A DNA stretch of 50,676 bases. Source: Muricoccus roseus (lineage in GTDB: Bacteria; Pseudomonadota; Alphaproteobacteria; Acetobacterales; Acetobacteraceae). The stretch is from contig NZ_FQZF01000035.1 in assembly GCF_900141905.1 (NCBI RefSeq), positions 1-50,676 of the forward strand, read 5' to 3'. Below, piece by piece: positions 17,000 through 26,312 of the stretch. Below the pieces are notes generated by a model. The model made no database searches. It saw nothing but the letters and a program-made list of their open reading frames with translations, and was not told the origin of the DNA. The position numbers and the translations under genes are program-made. The stretch's first letter is position 1. Each line of letters opens with the position of its first letter.

Positions 17000-18589
17000 A
17001 TGCCCGCCCCCGCCGCCTTCATCCCCTTCCGGAACCCCGCCTTCCGGATGCTCTGGACCGCGACCCTGATCAGCAACATCGGGGGCTGGGTGCAGAGCAC
17101 CGGGGCGGGCTGGCTGATGACCTCCCTCTCCCCCTCCCCGGTCATGGTCAGCCTCGTGCAGGTGGCCTCCATGCTGCCGGTCTTCCTGCTCGCCCTGCCC
17201 GCGGGCGCGCTGGCCGACATCATGGACCGGCGCCGCTTCCTCATCTTCACCCAGGTCTGGATCTGCGCCGCCGCCCTCCTCCTTTGCGCGCTGACCGCCG
17301 CGGGCCTGCTCGGGCCCTGGGGGCTGCTGGCCTTCACCTTCCTCATCGGCATCGGCGCGGCGGCGAACTTCCCGGCCTTCGGCGCCACCACGCCGGAACT
17401 GGTGGTGCGGGAGGACCTGGTGCAGGCGATCGTGCTGAACGCGATGGGCTTCAACCTCTCCCGCGCCATCGGCCCCGCCCTCGGCGGCATCGTGCTGGGC
17501 TGGGCGGGGGCGGAGGTGGCCTTCGCCCTCAACGCCGCCTGCTACCTCTACCTCACCGGCGCCCTCCTCCTCTGGAAGCGCAGCCCCGAGGCCGAGACCA
17601 CCCCGCGCGAGGGGCTGCTGGACGCCATGGGCAGCGGCGTGCGCTACGTCCTCGCCAGCCCGGTCATGCGGGGCATCATCATCCGCGCCACCCTGCTCTT
17701 CTTCGCGGGCTCCGCGGTCTGGGGGCTGCTGCCCATCCTGGTGCGCTTCCGCCTCGGCCTAGGGCCGTATGCCTTCGGCCTCATGCTCGGGGCCATGGGC
17801 GCGGGCGCGGTCATGGCCAGCTTCGGCCTGCCGGCGCTCCGCAGCCGCATCTCCCGCTCCAACATCGTCCTCCTCTGCGCCTGCGGCATGGGGCTGGCCA
17901 TCATCGCCCTCGGCCTCTCCCCGCACTGGCTGCCCGCCGGCCTGGCGATGCTGGTCTACGGCGCCTCCTGGCTCGGCATGACCTCCACCCTCAGCGCCGC
18001 CTCGCAGCTCGCGGCGCGCCCCTGGGTGCGGGCTCGCGCCATCGGCCTGTTCCAGGTCGCCACCTTCGGGGCCATGGTCCTCGGCTCCACCCTCGGCGGG
18101 GTCGGCGGCGCGCTGATCGGGGTTCCACATACCCTCGTCGTCTTCGGCCTGGGCGCCATCCTCCTCGGCATCCTCTCCCGCCGCCTGCCGCTGGAACCCG
18201 CGGCGAATATCCCCATCCCCGCCCGCCTGTCCGAACCGGTGCCCGAAGCCCCCGCGCCGGAAATCCTGCGCAGCCTCACCGAGGAAGCCCGGCTTCTCGA
18301 ATCCGTCCGCTACGCCGTCCCCACCGCCTCGCGGGACGCCTTCCTCGCCGCCATGGCCGAGGTGCGCGGCGTCCGCCTGCGCGCCGGCGCCATCGTCTGG
18401 CGCCTCTACGAGGACCTCGCCCACCCCGAACGCTATATCGAACTCTGGGCCGTCCGCTCCTGGAGCGACCACCTGCGGGAACAGTCGCGCCTCTCCGAAC
18501 AGGACCACGCTATCCTCGCCGCGGCCGCCGCCTTCCAGCAGGAAGGAACGGCCCCGGAAGCGGAGCGCTTCGTGCAACTGCCGATCTGA
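17000..18589 (+). CDS. MFS exporter with C-terminal ABM-like domain (MFS_3 family)
   Basis: The protein has 529 residues from ATG 17000 (MPAPAAFIPFRNPAFR); earlier in-frame starts add proline-rich sequence. Residues 1-410 are twelve helices of the EntS-like MFS_3 group (FRMLWTATLISNIGGWVQ, ALADIMDRRRFLIF). After a short linker, residues about 430-525 form a soluble alpha/beta-barrel-like domain with VRLRAGAIVWRLYEDLAHPE and ELWAVRSWSDHLREQ, resembling antibiotic-biosynthesis-monooxygenase domains. This arrangement is known in the family, where the tail's role is unclear. Export of a small molecule is likely; the substrate is unknown. Confidence 0.85.
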   Translation: MPAPAAFIPFRNPAFRMLWTATLISNIGGWVQSTGAGWLMTSLSPSPVMVSLVQVASMLPVFLLALPAGALADIMDRRRFLIFTQVWICAAALLLCALTAAGLLGPWGLLAFTFLIGIGAAANFPAFGATTPELVVREDLVQAIVLNAMGFNLSRAIGPALGGIVLGWAGAEVAFALNAACYLYLTGALLLWKRSPEAETTPREGLLDAMGSGVRYVLASPVMRGIIIRATLLFFAGSAVWGLLPILVRFRLGLGPYAFGLMLGAMGAGAVMASFGLPALRSRISRSNIVLLCACGMGLAIIALGLSPHWLPAGLAMLVYGASWLGMTSTLSAASQLAARPWVRARAIGLFQVATFGAMVLGSTLGGVGGALIGVPHTLVVFGLGAILLGILSRRLPLEPAANIPIPARLSEPVPEAPAPEILRSLTEEARLLESVRYAVPTASRDAFLAAMAEVRGVRLRAGAIVWRLYEDLAHPERYIELWAVRSWSDHLREQSRLSEQDHAILAAAAAFQQEGTAPEAERFVQLPI

Positions 18590-18607
18590 TCCTGCGCTGC
18601 GGGCTCC

Positions 18608-18863
18608 GGAGGGCTCCGCCCTCCACCCGCCAAGGGCCTGAGGCCCTTGGAACCCCGTCTGACTGCCGTGGATGCCCCGGATCGGTGGGGTCTCTGGTGG
18701 GCAGGTGCTATTCCTGCCGTTGCAGTCCCCTCGGGTCATCGGCCCAATACGCACCGTTCGCCGAGTGATTCCAAACTCGAAGACAAAGATGATGGGTCGA
18801 AGGCACTGCCTTCGACGGGTCCGGGGAGAGGAAGAATTCCTTCTTCCTCTCCTCGGGACAGAC
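18608..18863 (+). repeat. dispersed multi-hairpin repeat, copy 2 (full, central stem decayed)
   Basis: It has the same order of stems as copy 1. The left-end stem is closed by G-C here (GGAGGGC/GCCCTCC) where copies 1 and 4 have T-A. The central 11-bp stem is broken (CCCCTCGGGTC faces GGCCCAATACG), while the GTCGAAGGCA hairpin and the long GGGGAGAGGAAGAA hairpin are kept, the latter with one mismatch. It fills the gap between the convergent MFS and FAH genes and ends 5 bases before the FAH stop codon. Confidence 0.85.
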
Positions 18864-18868
18864 TGACC

Positions 18869-19672
18869 TCAGCCCATCGCCGGCGTGATCCGGATCGACA
18901 GGTCCGGCAGACCCTCGATCTTGCAGAGGATCAGGTCGCCCGGCACCACCGGCCCGACATTCTCCGGCGTGCCGGAATAGATGATGTCGCCCGCCTTCAG
19001 CTCGAAGGCTTCCGATAGCTTCGAGATCTGCTCCGCCACGCTCCAGATCATTTGCGACAGGTCCGCGTTCTGTTTCACCTGCCCGTTCACCGCGAGGGAG
19101 ATGGCGCCCTTGGTGAAGGCCCCCGTCCTCTCGGCCGGGTGGATCGGGCCGATGGGTGCCGAGCGGTCGAAGGCCTTGCCAATTTCCCAGGGCTTCTTCT
19201 GGTCACCCATGCCGCGTTGCAGGTCCCGCCGCGTCATGTCCAGCCCGACGGCATAGCCATAGACATGCTCCAGCGCCCGGTCCGTCGGGATGTTGCGCCC
19301 GCCCGATTTCAGGGCGGCCACCAGCTCCACCTCGTAATGGTAGTTCCGGGTGAGCGAGGGATAGGGGTGGTCCACCACCCCGCCGGGCGGGACCAGCTGG
19401 ATCGCATCGGTCGGCTTCTGGAAGAAGAAGGGCGGCTCGCGATCGGGGTCGGAGCCCATCTCGCGCGCATGGGCCGCGTAGTTCCGCCCGATGCAGTAGA
19501 TCCGCCGCACTGGGAAAGCCGCCTCCTGCCCGACCACGGGGATGGTCGTCTGAGGCAGGGCGAAAAGGGTCCGGGGCGCGCTCGGCACCTGCGCGGCAGC
19601 CGGCATCCCCAGCACGCCCGCGGCGCCCAGCGGCAGCGCGACCCCCAGCATGTCCCGCCGATTGGCCTTCAT
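18869..19672 (-). CDS. fumarylacetoacetate hydrolase family protein with twin-arginine-like leader
   Basis: The protein has 267 residues. The C-terminal FAH domain has the metal ligands Glu114 and Glu116 in YHYEVELVAAL and Asp145 in VGLDMTRRD, with GRNYAAHARE and YSGTPENVGPV. Such enzymes cleave or decarboxylate acylpyruvates or 2-hydroxy-hepta-diene dioates, normally in the cytosol. Unusually, residues 1-28 (MKANRRDMLGVALP, then a hydrophobic run to PAAAQ) look like a Tat signal peptide, with Arg5-Arg6. The upstream gap and lack of other nearby starts support translation of this leader. Export is inferred. Confidence 0.85.
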   Translation of the reverse strand: MKANRRDMLGVALPLGAAGVLGMPAAAQVPSAPRTLFALPQTTIPVVGQEAAFPVRRIYCIGRNYAAHAREMGSDPDREPPFFFQKPTDAIQLVPPGGVVDHPYPSLTRNYHYEVELVAALKSGGRNIPTDRALEHVYGYAVGLDMTRRDLQRGMGDQKKPWEIGKAFDRSAPIGPIHPAERTGAFTKGAISLAVNGQVKQNADLSQMIWSVAEQISKLSEAFELKAGDIIYSGTPENVGPVVPGDLILCKIEGLPDLSIRITPAMG

Positions 19673-19771
19673 GCGAACGCTCCTCCCTGGTTACTGGTCA
19701 GCGCGGCCCACCAGGCCGGCGAGTGAGAGCCTAGGCACTCCCGGCCGGGGCCGCACCGGGTCAGGGGCGGC

Positions 19772-19792
19772 GGTCATCCGCTCGTGATGACC
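19772..19792. promoter_or_regulatory. possible operator between FAH and dps genes
   Basis: GGTCATC (19772-19778) and GATGACC (19786-19792) form a perfect 7-bp inverted repeat with a 7-base spacer in the 255-base gap between divergent genes. The size fits a dimeric regulator site. Which regulator and which gene it serves are unknown. Confidence 0.3.
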
Positions 19793-19927
19793 CGGCGGCG
19801 CCATGCGCTGCGGTCAGGGCAGGATGGTTCTAGAAACCTTCGCTCGTCCGACGCATTGCGGTTGCCGAGGACGCGCATCACCCCATGATGGAACGTGTCC
19901 ACCGGACTCGAACGCGAAGGAGCCGTC

Positions 19928-20437
19928 ATGGCCAAGGCTGAAACCGACAAGGTGCCCAACAAGACCCGCAACGACACCCCGAGCAACGGCAAGACCGTCA
20001 GCATCAACGTGCTGCAGGCCGTGCTCACGGACATCATCGACCTGACCAATGCGACGCGCCAGGCGCATTGGAACGTCAAGGGCAGCCATTTCTATGGCCT
20101 GCACAAGATGTTCGAGACTTTCTACACCATGCTGAACGAGCAGACGGACGAGCTGGCCGAGCGCGCCGTGCAGCTGGGCGGTATCCCGGACGGCACCACC
20201 CAGGCCGTCGGCGCCCAGACCCGCATCAAGCCCTATGACGCCAAGATCCTGGACGGGCTGGACCACTGCTCCGCCCTGGCCGACCGCTACGCCCAGATGG
20301 CCCAGGCCCTGCGCGAGGGCATCGACACCACCGACGAGGCCGGTGACGCCGACACCTCCGACCTGCTCACCCAGGTCTCCCGTGAGGTCGACAAGGCGCT
20401 GTGGATGATCGAGGCCCATCTCCAGGGCAAGAACTGA
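19928..20437 (+). CDS. dps: Dps, DNA-protecting mini-ferritin
   Basis: The protein has 169 residues from ATG 19928, with AAGGAG seven bases upstream. A lysine-rich N-terminal tail (MAKAETDKVPNKTRND) could bind DNA. The ferroxidase ligands are His47 (AHWNVKG), His59, Glu63, Asp74 and Glu78; all lie four positions before their E. coli Dps equivalents, with Glu replacing Asp67. It forms a dodecamer that stores iron using hydrogen peroxide and protects the chromosome in stationary phase or oxidative stress. It is a single gene followed by a strong hairpin. Confidence 0.92.
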   Translation: MAKAETDKVPNKTRNDTPSNGKTVSINVLQAVLTDIIDLTNATRQAHWNVKGSHFYGLHKMFETFYTMLNEQTDELAERAVQLGGIPDGTTQAVGAQTRIKPYDAKILDGLDHCSALADRYAQMAQALREGIDTTDEAGDADTSDLLTQVSREVDKALWMIEAHLQGKN

Positions 20438-20477
20438 CCCCACGCGGCATCCGGGCCACGGCCCGGCATGAAAGGCC

Positions 20478-20506
20478 CCGCCCCGGCACCCCTGGTGCCG
20501 GGGCGG
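20478..20506 (+). terminator. hairpin after dps
   Basis: CCGCCCCGGCACC (20478-20490), CCT, and GGTGCCGGGGCGG (20494-20506) form a perfect 13-bp stem 40 bases after the dps stop, followed by TTGCAT. The T-run is short, but the stem is strong, so this is the likely dps transcript end. Confidence 0.65.
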
Positions 20507-20558
20507 TTGCATCTGGCCCCCCGGATGGCTAATTTGGGCCGGGGACCCAGAACAAGAC

Positions 20559-22532
20559 ATGAACGATCTATTCGGCGGCCGCCCTCCCAAGGGCCCGGCC
20601 CAGCAGAGCTATTCGGCGGCGGATATCGAGGTACTGGAGGGGCTGGAGCCGGTCCGCCGGCGCCCCGGCATGTATATCGGCGGCACGGATGAGAACGCCC
20701 TCCACCACTTGGCCTCCGAGATCATCGACAATGCGATGGACGAGGCCGTGGCCGGCCATGCCGACCGCATCGAGGTGACACTGGAGCCGGACAACTGGCT
20801 CTCGGTGCGGGACAACGGCCGCGGCATCCCGGTGGACCCGCACCCCAAATTCCCCAAGCTGTCGGCGCTGGAGGTGATCCTCACCACGCTGCATTCCGGC
20901 GGCAAGTTCAGCGGCAAGGCCTATGACACCTCGGGCGGCCTGCACGGCGTCGGCTCCTCGGTCGTCAACGCGCTCTCCGAGCGGATGGAGGTGGAGGTCG
21001 CCCGCGACCGCACCCTCTTCACCCAGGCCTATTCGCGCGGCAAGCCTCTGGGTAAGCTGAAGAATGCCGGCCCGGTGCACAACCGCCGCGGCACCACCAT
21101 CCGCTTCCGGCCCGACCCCGACATCTTCGGCAAGCTGCAATTCGCGGCGCAGCGCCTGTACCGGTTCTGCCGGTCCAAGGCCTATCTCTACAAGGGCGTC
21201 GAGATCCGCTGGTCTTGCGACCCGCGCCTCATCAAGGACGACACCCCGGCCCAGGCCACGCTGCATTTCCCCGGCGGCCTCTCGGACTACCTGGCCGCCG
21301 CGATCGAGGGAAAGACCACCGTCACCCCCGCCCCCTGGGCGGGCGAGGCGACCTTCCCGGGCGGCGCCGGCCGCGCCGAATGGGCGGCCACCTGGCTGGA
21401 GCAGGGCGAGGGCTTCCTCTCCACCTATGCGAACACCATCCCCACCCCGCAGGGCGGCACGCACGAGGCCGGGTTCCGCAATGCCCTGGTGAAGGGGCTG
21501 CGCGCCTATGGCGAGCTGCGGAAGGAGAAGCGCGCGGCCAATGTGACGGCGGAGGACCTGTTCGGCGGGCTCGCCGGCATGGTCTCGGTCTTCGTCCGCG
21601 AGCCGCAGTTCCAGGGCCAGACGAAGGACAAGCTCACCTCCCCCGAGGCCGCGCGCCTGGTGGAGGGCGCGTTGCGCGACCATTTCGACCACTGGCTGAC
21701 CGGCGACACGCGCAACGCCGACAACCTCCTCTCCTGGGCGATCGAGCGGGCCGAGGAGCGCATCCGCCGCCGCGAGCAGAAGGAGGTTCCCCGCAAGACC
21801 GCCACCCGCAAGCTGCGCCTGCCCGGCAAGCTCGCCGACTGCTCCAGCGAGAATGCCGAGACGACCGAGCTGTTTCTCGTCGAGGGTGATTCCGCCGGCG
21901 GCTCCGCCAAGCAGGCGCGGGACCGGATGACTCAGGCCGTCCTGCCGCTGCGCGGCAAGATCCTGAACGTGGCCTCGGCCAGCACGGAGAAGCTGCGCGC
22001 GAATCAGGAGCTGCGGGACCTGGTGGAGGCGCTGGGCTGCGGCATCGGCGACCGCTTCGACCTGGCGCGGCTGCGCTACGGCCGCATCATCATCATGACG
22101 GACGCCGATGTGGACGGCGCGCATATCGCCGCGCTGCTGATGACCTTCTTCTACAAGGAGCTGCCCGCCCTTGTCCGCGAAGGCCGCGTCTTCCTCGCCC
22201 AGCCGCCGCTCTACCGGCTGCAGCACGGCGCGAAGTCCATCTATGCGCGCGACGATGCCGACCGCGAGCGCATCCTCAAGCGCGAGTTCAAGGCGAACCA
22301 GAAGGTCGAGGTCAGCCGCTTCAAGGGCCTGGGCGAAATGCCCCCCGCCTCCCTCAAGGAGACGACGATGGATCCGAAGAAGCGCACCCTCCTGCGCGTG
22401 GTCCTGCCTCAGGAAGCGCGGGCGGAAACGGCGGAGCTGATCGAGGCGCTGATGGGCCGCAAGCCCGAGCTGCGCTTCAAGTTCATCCAGGAGAACGCGT
22501 CCAAGCTGGACGAGGCGGAAGTAGACGTCTGA
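20559..22532 (+). CDS. parE: DNA topoisomerase IV subunit B
   Basis: The protein has 657 residues. The GHKL ATPase domain has EIIDNAMDEAVAGH, DNGRGIPVDPHP and GGLHGVGSSVVNALS; the TOPRIM domain has LVEGDSAGGSAKQARDR and DADVDGAHIAALLM; PLRGKILNVASAS joins them. Its length, the HPKFPKLSALEVILTTLHSG segment and the lack of a GyrB insert favour ParE over GyrB. With ParC it decatenates daughter chromosomes. The ribosome binding site is weak. An inverted half copy of the dispersed repeat starts four bases after the stop. Confidence 0.93.
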   Translation: MNDLFGGRPPKGPAQQSYSAADIEVLEGLEPVRRRPGMYIGGTDENALHHLASEIIDNAMDEAVAGHADRIEVTLEPDNWLSVRDNGRGIPVDPHPKFPKLSALEVILTTLHSGGKFSGKAYDTSGGLHGVGSSVVNALSERMEVEVARDRTLFTQAYSRGKPLGKLKNAGPVHNRRGTTIRFRPDPDIFGKLQFAAQRLYRFCRSKAYLYKGVEIRWSCDPRLIKDDTPAQATLHFPGGLSDYLAAAIEGKTTVTPAPWAGEATFPGGAGRAEWAATWLEQGEGFLSTYANTIPTPQGGTHEAGFRNALVKGLRAYGELRKEKRAANVTAEDLFGGLAGMVSVFVREPQFQGQTKDKLTSPEAARLVEGALRDHFDHWLTGDTRNADNLLSWAIERAEERIRRREQKEVPRKTATRKLRLPGKLADCSSENAETTELFLVEGDSAGGSAKQARDRMTQAVLPLRGKILNVASASTEKLRANQELRDLVEALGCGIGDRFDLARLRYGRIIIMTDADVDGAHIAALLMTFFYKELPALVREGRVFLAQPPLYRLQHGAKSIYARDDADRERILKREFKANQKVEVSRFKGLGEMPPASLKETTMDPKKRTLLRVVLPQEARAETAELIEALMGRKPELRFKFIQENASKLDEAEVDV

Positions 22533-22536
22533 TGCG

Positions 22537-22686
22537 GACGGTGCGCCTGAGGTCGATGACCTCAGGCGAGTGCAAGGGCAGGAAAGTCACCTTTAACCAG
22601 AGACCCCACCCTTCCGGGGTACCCACGGCAGTCAGACGGGGTTCCAAGGGCCTCAGGCCCTTGGCGGGTTGAGGGCGGAGCCCTCA
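22537..22686 (-). repeat. dispersed multi-hairpin repeat, copy 4 (inverted half copy)
   Basis: Read on the minus strand this copy starts at 22686 with TGAGGGC/GCCCTCA, then CCAAGGGCC/GGCCCTTGG, the CCGTCTGACTGCCGT stretch, ACCCC/GGGGT and the central stem at 22544-22568 (CGCCTGAGGTC, GAT, GACCTCAGGCG). It ends just after the GCACCGTC that precedes the right half in the other copies. The two right-hand hairpins are missing, and the parE stop codon is four bases away. It fills the gap between convergent parE and the COQ10/RatA gene. Confidence 0.85.
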
Positions 22687-22696
22687 CTAGCCCCGA

Positions 22697-23176
22697 TCAG
22701 CCCTGCCGGGGGCTGGGCCGCGCCGTCAGCGTCGCGCCGGGGCGTTCCCGCCCGTAGAGCATCATTGCCCGCCTTTCGAAGGCGCGCACCATCAGCCGGA
22801 CCGCCTCGTTGAACACCGTGCCGATGACGGCCTGGAGCAGACGGGACTTGAACTCGAAATCGACGAAGAAATCGACCTCCGACCCACCCGGCACGGGGTG
22901 GAAGCGCCAGTGGTTGTTCAGGTAGCGGAAGGGGCCGGTGAGGTATTCCACATGGACGTGGTGTGGCCGCTCCAGCGTCACCCGGCTGCGGAAGGTCTCG
23001 CGGAACATCTTGAAGCCGATGGTCAGGTCCGCGATCAGCTCGCCCGCATTCTGCGAAACCACGCGCGCGCCTACGCACCAGGGCAGGAATTCGGGGTAGC
23101 GGCGCACATCCGCCACCAGGTCGAACATCTGCTCCGGCGTGTAGGGAAGCCGCTTCTTCTCAGCGTGGGTGGGCAT
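22697..23176 (-). CDS. COQ10/RatA family SRPBCC lipid-binding protein
   Basis: The protein has 159 residues from ATG 23176 (MPTHAEKKRLPYTPEQMFDLVADV). RRYPEFLPWCVGARV, then NHWRFHPVPGG and DFEFKSRLLQAVIGTVF are the standard motifs of this START-like family. Mitochondrial COQ10 binds ubiquinone and aids respiration; E. coli RatA was described as a ribosome-binding toxin. Its place 10 bases after lipA at the end of the pyruvate dehydrogenase cluster is the usual alphaproteobacterial arrangement and favours the quinone-related role. Confidence 0.85.
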   Translation of the reverse strand: MPTHAEKKRLPYTPEQMFDLVADVRRYPEFLPWCVGARVVSQNAGELIADLTIGFKMFRETFRSRVTLERPHHVHVEYLTGPFRYLNNHWRFHPVPGGSEVDFFVDFEFKSRLLQAVIGTVFNEAVRLMVRAFERRAMMLYGRERPGATLTARPSPRQG

Positions 23177-23186
23177 GCCCCGCGCC

Positions 23187-24293
23187 TCAGGCGGCGGTGG
23201 CGGCGGCGGGGCTGCGGCCGAGTGCCGCGTCACGCGAAGCGCGCAGGGCCGCGAAGTCGCGATCCGCGTGGTAGGAAGAACGGGTCAGCGGCGTGGCCGA
23301 GACCAGCAGGAAGCCCTTCGCGCGCGCCATCCGGGCGTAATCCTCGAATTCGGCGGGCTCGACGAAGCGGTCCACGGCGGCGTGCTTCACCGTCGGCTGC
23401 AGGTACTGGCCGATGGTGAGGAAGTCGATTTCGGCGGATCGCATATCGTCCATGACCTGCAGCACCTCGGACCGGGATTCGCCCAGGCCGACCATGACGC
23501 CAGACTTCGTGAAGATGCCGGGGTCCAGCCGCTTCACCTCGTCCAGCAGGCGCAGGGAATGGAAGTAACGCGCGCCGGGGCGGATTGACGGATAAAGGCG
23601 CGGCACGGTTTCGAGATTGTGGTTGAACACGTCCGGCCGGGCCGCGACCACCACCTCCAGCGCGCCGGGCTTGCGCAGGAAGTCCGGCGTGAGGATCTCG
23701 ACCGTGGTCTCCGGCGCCGCGGTACGGATGGCCGCGATGGTGCGGGCGAAATGCTCCGCCCCGCCGTCTCGCAGGTCGTCCCGGTCCACCGAGGTGATGA
23801 CCACGTGGCGCAGGCCGAGCGCCGCCACCGCATCCCCCACCCGGCGCGGCTCATCCGCATCCAGGGCCTTCGGCAGGCCGGTGGTGATGTTGCAGAAGGA
23901 GCAGGCGCGCGTGCAGATCTCGCCCATGATCATCATGGTCGCGTGCCGCTGGGACCAGCACTCCCCGATATTCGGGCAGGCGGCTTCCTCGCAGACCGTG
24001 ACGAGCTTGTTCTCCCGCATGAGGTTGCGGGTCTCGTGATAGATCGGGTGGGTCGGCGCCTTCACCCGAATCCAGTCCGGCTTGCGCTTGATCGGGTTGT
24101 CCGGCCGGTTCGCCTTCTCCGGATGGCGAAGGGGGGCGGCTGCGGCGCTGGGCACGATCCGGGCGATATGGGCCGGAAGGGCCGGCGCATCCCCGGCGGG
24201 CATGAGCTCCGTGGGCATGGGCTCGGAGGCCGCGGGCGTTGCCGCGGCCTGGGCGCCGCCGGCGCGGTGATCCACCAGGATTCGGGTGGCCAT
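23187..24293 (-). CDS. lipA: lipoyl synthase
   Basis: The protein has 368 residues from ATG 24293, with AAGGA about 13 bases upstream. It has the auxiliary [4Fe-4S] cluster cysteines Cys101, Cys106 and Cys112 in [13 protein letters not shown], the radical-SAM cysteines Cys127, Cys131 and Cys134 in CTRACSFC, and the C-terminal RSSYH serine that ligates the sacrificial cluster. It inserts two sulfurs into protein-bound octanoyl groups. The N-terminus is about 30 residues longer than in E. coli; ATGs at codons 26 and 31 are alternatives. It lies downstream of lpdA, supplying lipoate for the PDH subunits encoded just upstream. Confidence 0.95.
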   Translation of the reverse strand: MATRILVDHRAGGAQAAATPAASEPMPTELMPAGDAPALPAHIARIVPSAAAAPLRHPEKANRPDNPIKRKPDWIRVKAPTHPIYHETRNLMRENKLVTVCEEAACPNIGECWSQRHATMMIMGEICTRACSFCNITTGLPKALDADEPRRVGDAVAALGLRHVVITSVDRDDLRDGGAEHFARTIAAIRTAAPETTVEILTPDFLRKPGALEVVVAARPDVFNHNLETVPRLYPSIRPGARYFHSLRLLDEVKRLDPGIFTKSGVMVGLGESRSEVLQVMDDMRSAEIDFLTIGQYLQPTVKHAAVDRFVEPAEFEDYARMARAKGFLLVSATPLTRSSYHADRDFAALRASRDAALGRSPAAATAA

Positions 24294-24369
24294 GGGCTCT
24301 ATCCTTCGGCCGCGCGCCCCGGGCTTGCCGGGCCGGCGCGGCGACAGGGTTGGGTGCGGAATCTCGCCC

Positions 24370-25764
24370 CTAGATGTGGATCACCCGGCCGAATGCATCA
24401 AGCACGGCCTCATGCATCGTCTCGGAGACGGTGGGGTGGGGGAAAACGGTGTGCATCAGCTCGGCCTCGGTCGTCTCCAGGGTCCGGGCGATGGTGTAGC
24501 CCTGGATCATCTCCGTCACCTCGGGCCCGACCATATGGGCGCCGAGCAGCTCGCCCGTCTTCGCATCGAACACCGTCTTCACCAGCCCCTCGGGCTCGCC
24601 GAGCGCGATGGCCTTGCCATTCCCGATGAAGGGGAAGCGGCCGACCCGCACCTCATGCCCGGCCTCCTTCGCCTTGGCCTCGGTCAGGCCGACGCTGGCC
24701 ACCTGCGGGCGGCAATAGGTGCAGCCCGGGATGTTCAACGCCTCCATCGGGTGCGGATCCAGCCCGGCGATGCTCTCCACGCAGATGATCGCCTCATGGC
24801 TCGCCTTGTGGGCCAGCCAGGGCGGGCCGGCCACATCGCCGATGGCGTAGAGGCCGGGCTCGCCCGTGCGGCCCATCTCGTCGATGACGATATGGGTCCG
24901 CTCGACCTTCACCTTCGTGCCCTCCAGCCCGAGGTCCTCGACATTGCCGACGATGCCGACGGCCGAGATCAGCCGGTCCGCCGTGATCTCCTGCACCTTG
25001 CCGCCCGCCTCGACGGAAACGGTCACGCTGTCCCCGTTCTTCGTCACCTTGCCGATCTTGGCGGAGGTGAGGACGTTCATCTTCTGCTTCGCGAAGGACT
25101 TCTGCACGAAGGCGCTGATCTCGGCGTCCTCCACCGGCAGGATACGGTCCATCACCTCGATGAGCGTCACCTGGGCGCCCATGTTCAGGTAGAAGCTGGC
25201 GAACTCGCTGCCGATCGCGCCCGAGCCGATGACGATGAGCGACTTCGGCATCGCATCCGGCACGAGCGCCTCGCGATAGGACCAGATGAGCTTCCCATCC
25301 GGCTCCATCCCCGGCAGCACGCGGGCACGGGCGCCGGTGGCCAGGATGATGTTCTTCGCGGCCAGCTCCGCCACCGGCTTGCCGTCCTTGGTGACGGAGA
25401 GCTTGCCCGGCCCGGCCAGCTTCGCAGTGCCGTCATAGACGGTCACCTTGTTCTTCTTCATCAGCCCCTTCACGCCGGAGGAGAGCTGATTGGCGACGGC
25501 GCGGGAGCGCTTCACCACCTTCTGGAAGTCGAAGCGGATGTTGTCGGCCGCGAAGCCATAGGCATCCAGCGTGTGCAGGAGGTGGTTGATCTCGCTGGCG
25601 CGCAGCAGCGCCTTGGTGGGGATGCAGCCCCAGTTAAGGCAGATGCCGCCCAGGTTCTCGCGCTCCACCAGCGCGACCTTCATCTTGAGCTGGGAGGCCC
25701 GGATGGCGGCCACATAGCCGCCGGGCCCGCCGCCCACCACCACCAGATCGAACTGATCGGCCAT
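24370..25764 (-). CDS. lpdA: dihydrolipoyl dehydrogenase (E3)
   Basis: The protein has 464 residues from ATG 25764, with GGAGG ten bases upstream. FAD site [13 protein letters not shown], redox-active Cys42 and Cys47 in [17 protein letters not shown] site [12 protein letters not shown], second FAD motif [17 protein letters not shown] and the catalytic HPTVSE near the C-terminus are all present. It reoxidises dihydrolipoyl groups of the pyruvate dehydrogenase complex with NAD+. It sits in the PDH cluster behind an acetyltransferase gene. Confidence 0.95.
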   Translation of the reverse strand: MADQFDLVVVGGGPGGYVAAIRASQLKMKVALVERENLGGICLNWGCIPTKALLRASEINHLLHTLDAYGFAADNIRFDFQKVVKRSRAVANQLSSGVKGLMKKNKVTVYDGTAKLAGPGKLSVTKDGKPVAELAAKNIILATGARARVLPGMEPDGKLIWSYREALVPDAMPKSLIVIGSGAIGSEFASFYLNMGAQVTLIEVMDRILPVEDAEISAFVQKSFAKQKMNVLTSAKIGKVTKNGDSVTVSVEAGGKVQEITADRLISAVGIVGNVEDLGLEGTKVKVERTHIVIDEMGRTGEPGLYAIGDVAGPPWLAHKASHEAIICVESIAGLDPHPMEALNIPGCTYCRPQVASVGLTEAKAKEAGHEVRVGRFPFIGNGKAIALGEPEGLVKTVFDAKTGELLGAHMVGPEVTEMIQGYTIARTLETTEAELMHTVFPHPTVSETMHEAVLDAFGRVIHI

Positions 25765-25820
25765 GCCGGCCTCCTCCGTGGCGGCGCCGGGCGCCGCGTG
25801 ATGTTGCGTCGGCGTGGCCC

Positions 25821-26312
25821 TCAGGCCGCCAGCCGCTTCAGCGCCTCGCCGCTCAGGCGCTGGTTCATCCATTCCTTCATGCCCTGGGCGCCAAGGCCCC
25901 GGTAGAAGGCGATCGAAGGCTCGTTCCAGTCCAGCACCTGCCAGTCCAGCCGCGTCCAGCCCTCCCGCACCGCCTTCTGGGCGAGGTAGCGGAAGAAGGC
26001 CTTGCCGATGCCCAGCCCGCGGGAATCCGGCTCCACGAAGATGTCTTCGAGATAGATGCCCGGCTTGCCCGTGAAGGTGCTGACATTGTTGAACCAGAGC
26101 GCCTGGCCGACGACCCGCCCCTCCACTTCCGCAAGGACGGCGTGGAGCAGCGGCTTCTCGCCGAAGAGCAGGGCGCGGAAGTCCTCTTCGGTGCCCACCG
26201 CCTCATGCAGCAGCTTCTCGTAATCCGCGAGGGCGCGGACGAGGCGCACCACCTCCGGCAAATCGGCCGGGATGGCGTCGCGCAGCGTGAACGGGGCGGC
26301 GGCTTCCGTCAC
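25821..26312 (-). CDS. GNAT acetyltransferase (diamine/SSAT-like)
   Basis: The protein has 163 residues from a GTG at 26310-26312, which overlaps the pdhC stop as GTGA; the two are translationally coupled. It has the acetyl-CoA site VEPDSRGLGIGKAFFRYLA, and WFNNVSTFTGKPGIYLEDIFV and WQVLDWNEPSIAFYRGLGA match the spermidine/diamine acetyltransferase group. The likely substrate is a small amine or amino acid, possibly a lysine side chain. Its place inside the PDH operon, close to a source of acetyl-CoA, is suggestive but proves nothing. Confidence 0.85.
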   Translation of the reverse strand: MTEAAAPFTLRDAIPADLPEVVRLVRALADYEKLLHEAVGTEEDFRALLFGEKPLLHAVLAEVEGRVVGQALWFNNVSTFTGKPGIYLEDIFVEPDSRGLGIGKAFFRYLAQKAVREGWTRLDWQVLDWNEPSIAFYRGLGAQGMKEWMNQRLSGEALKRLAA

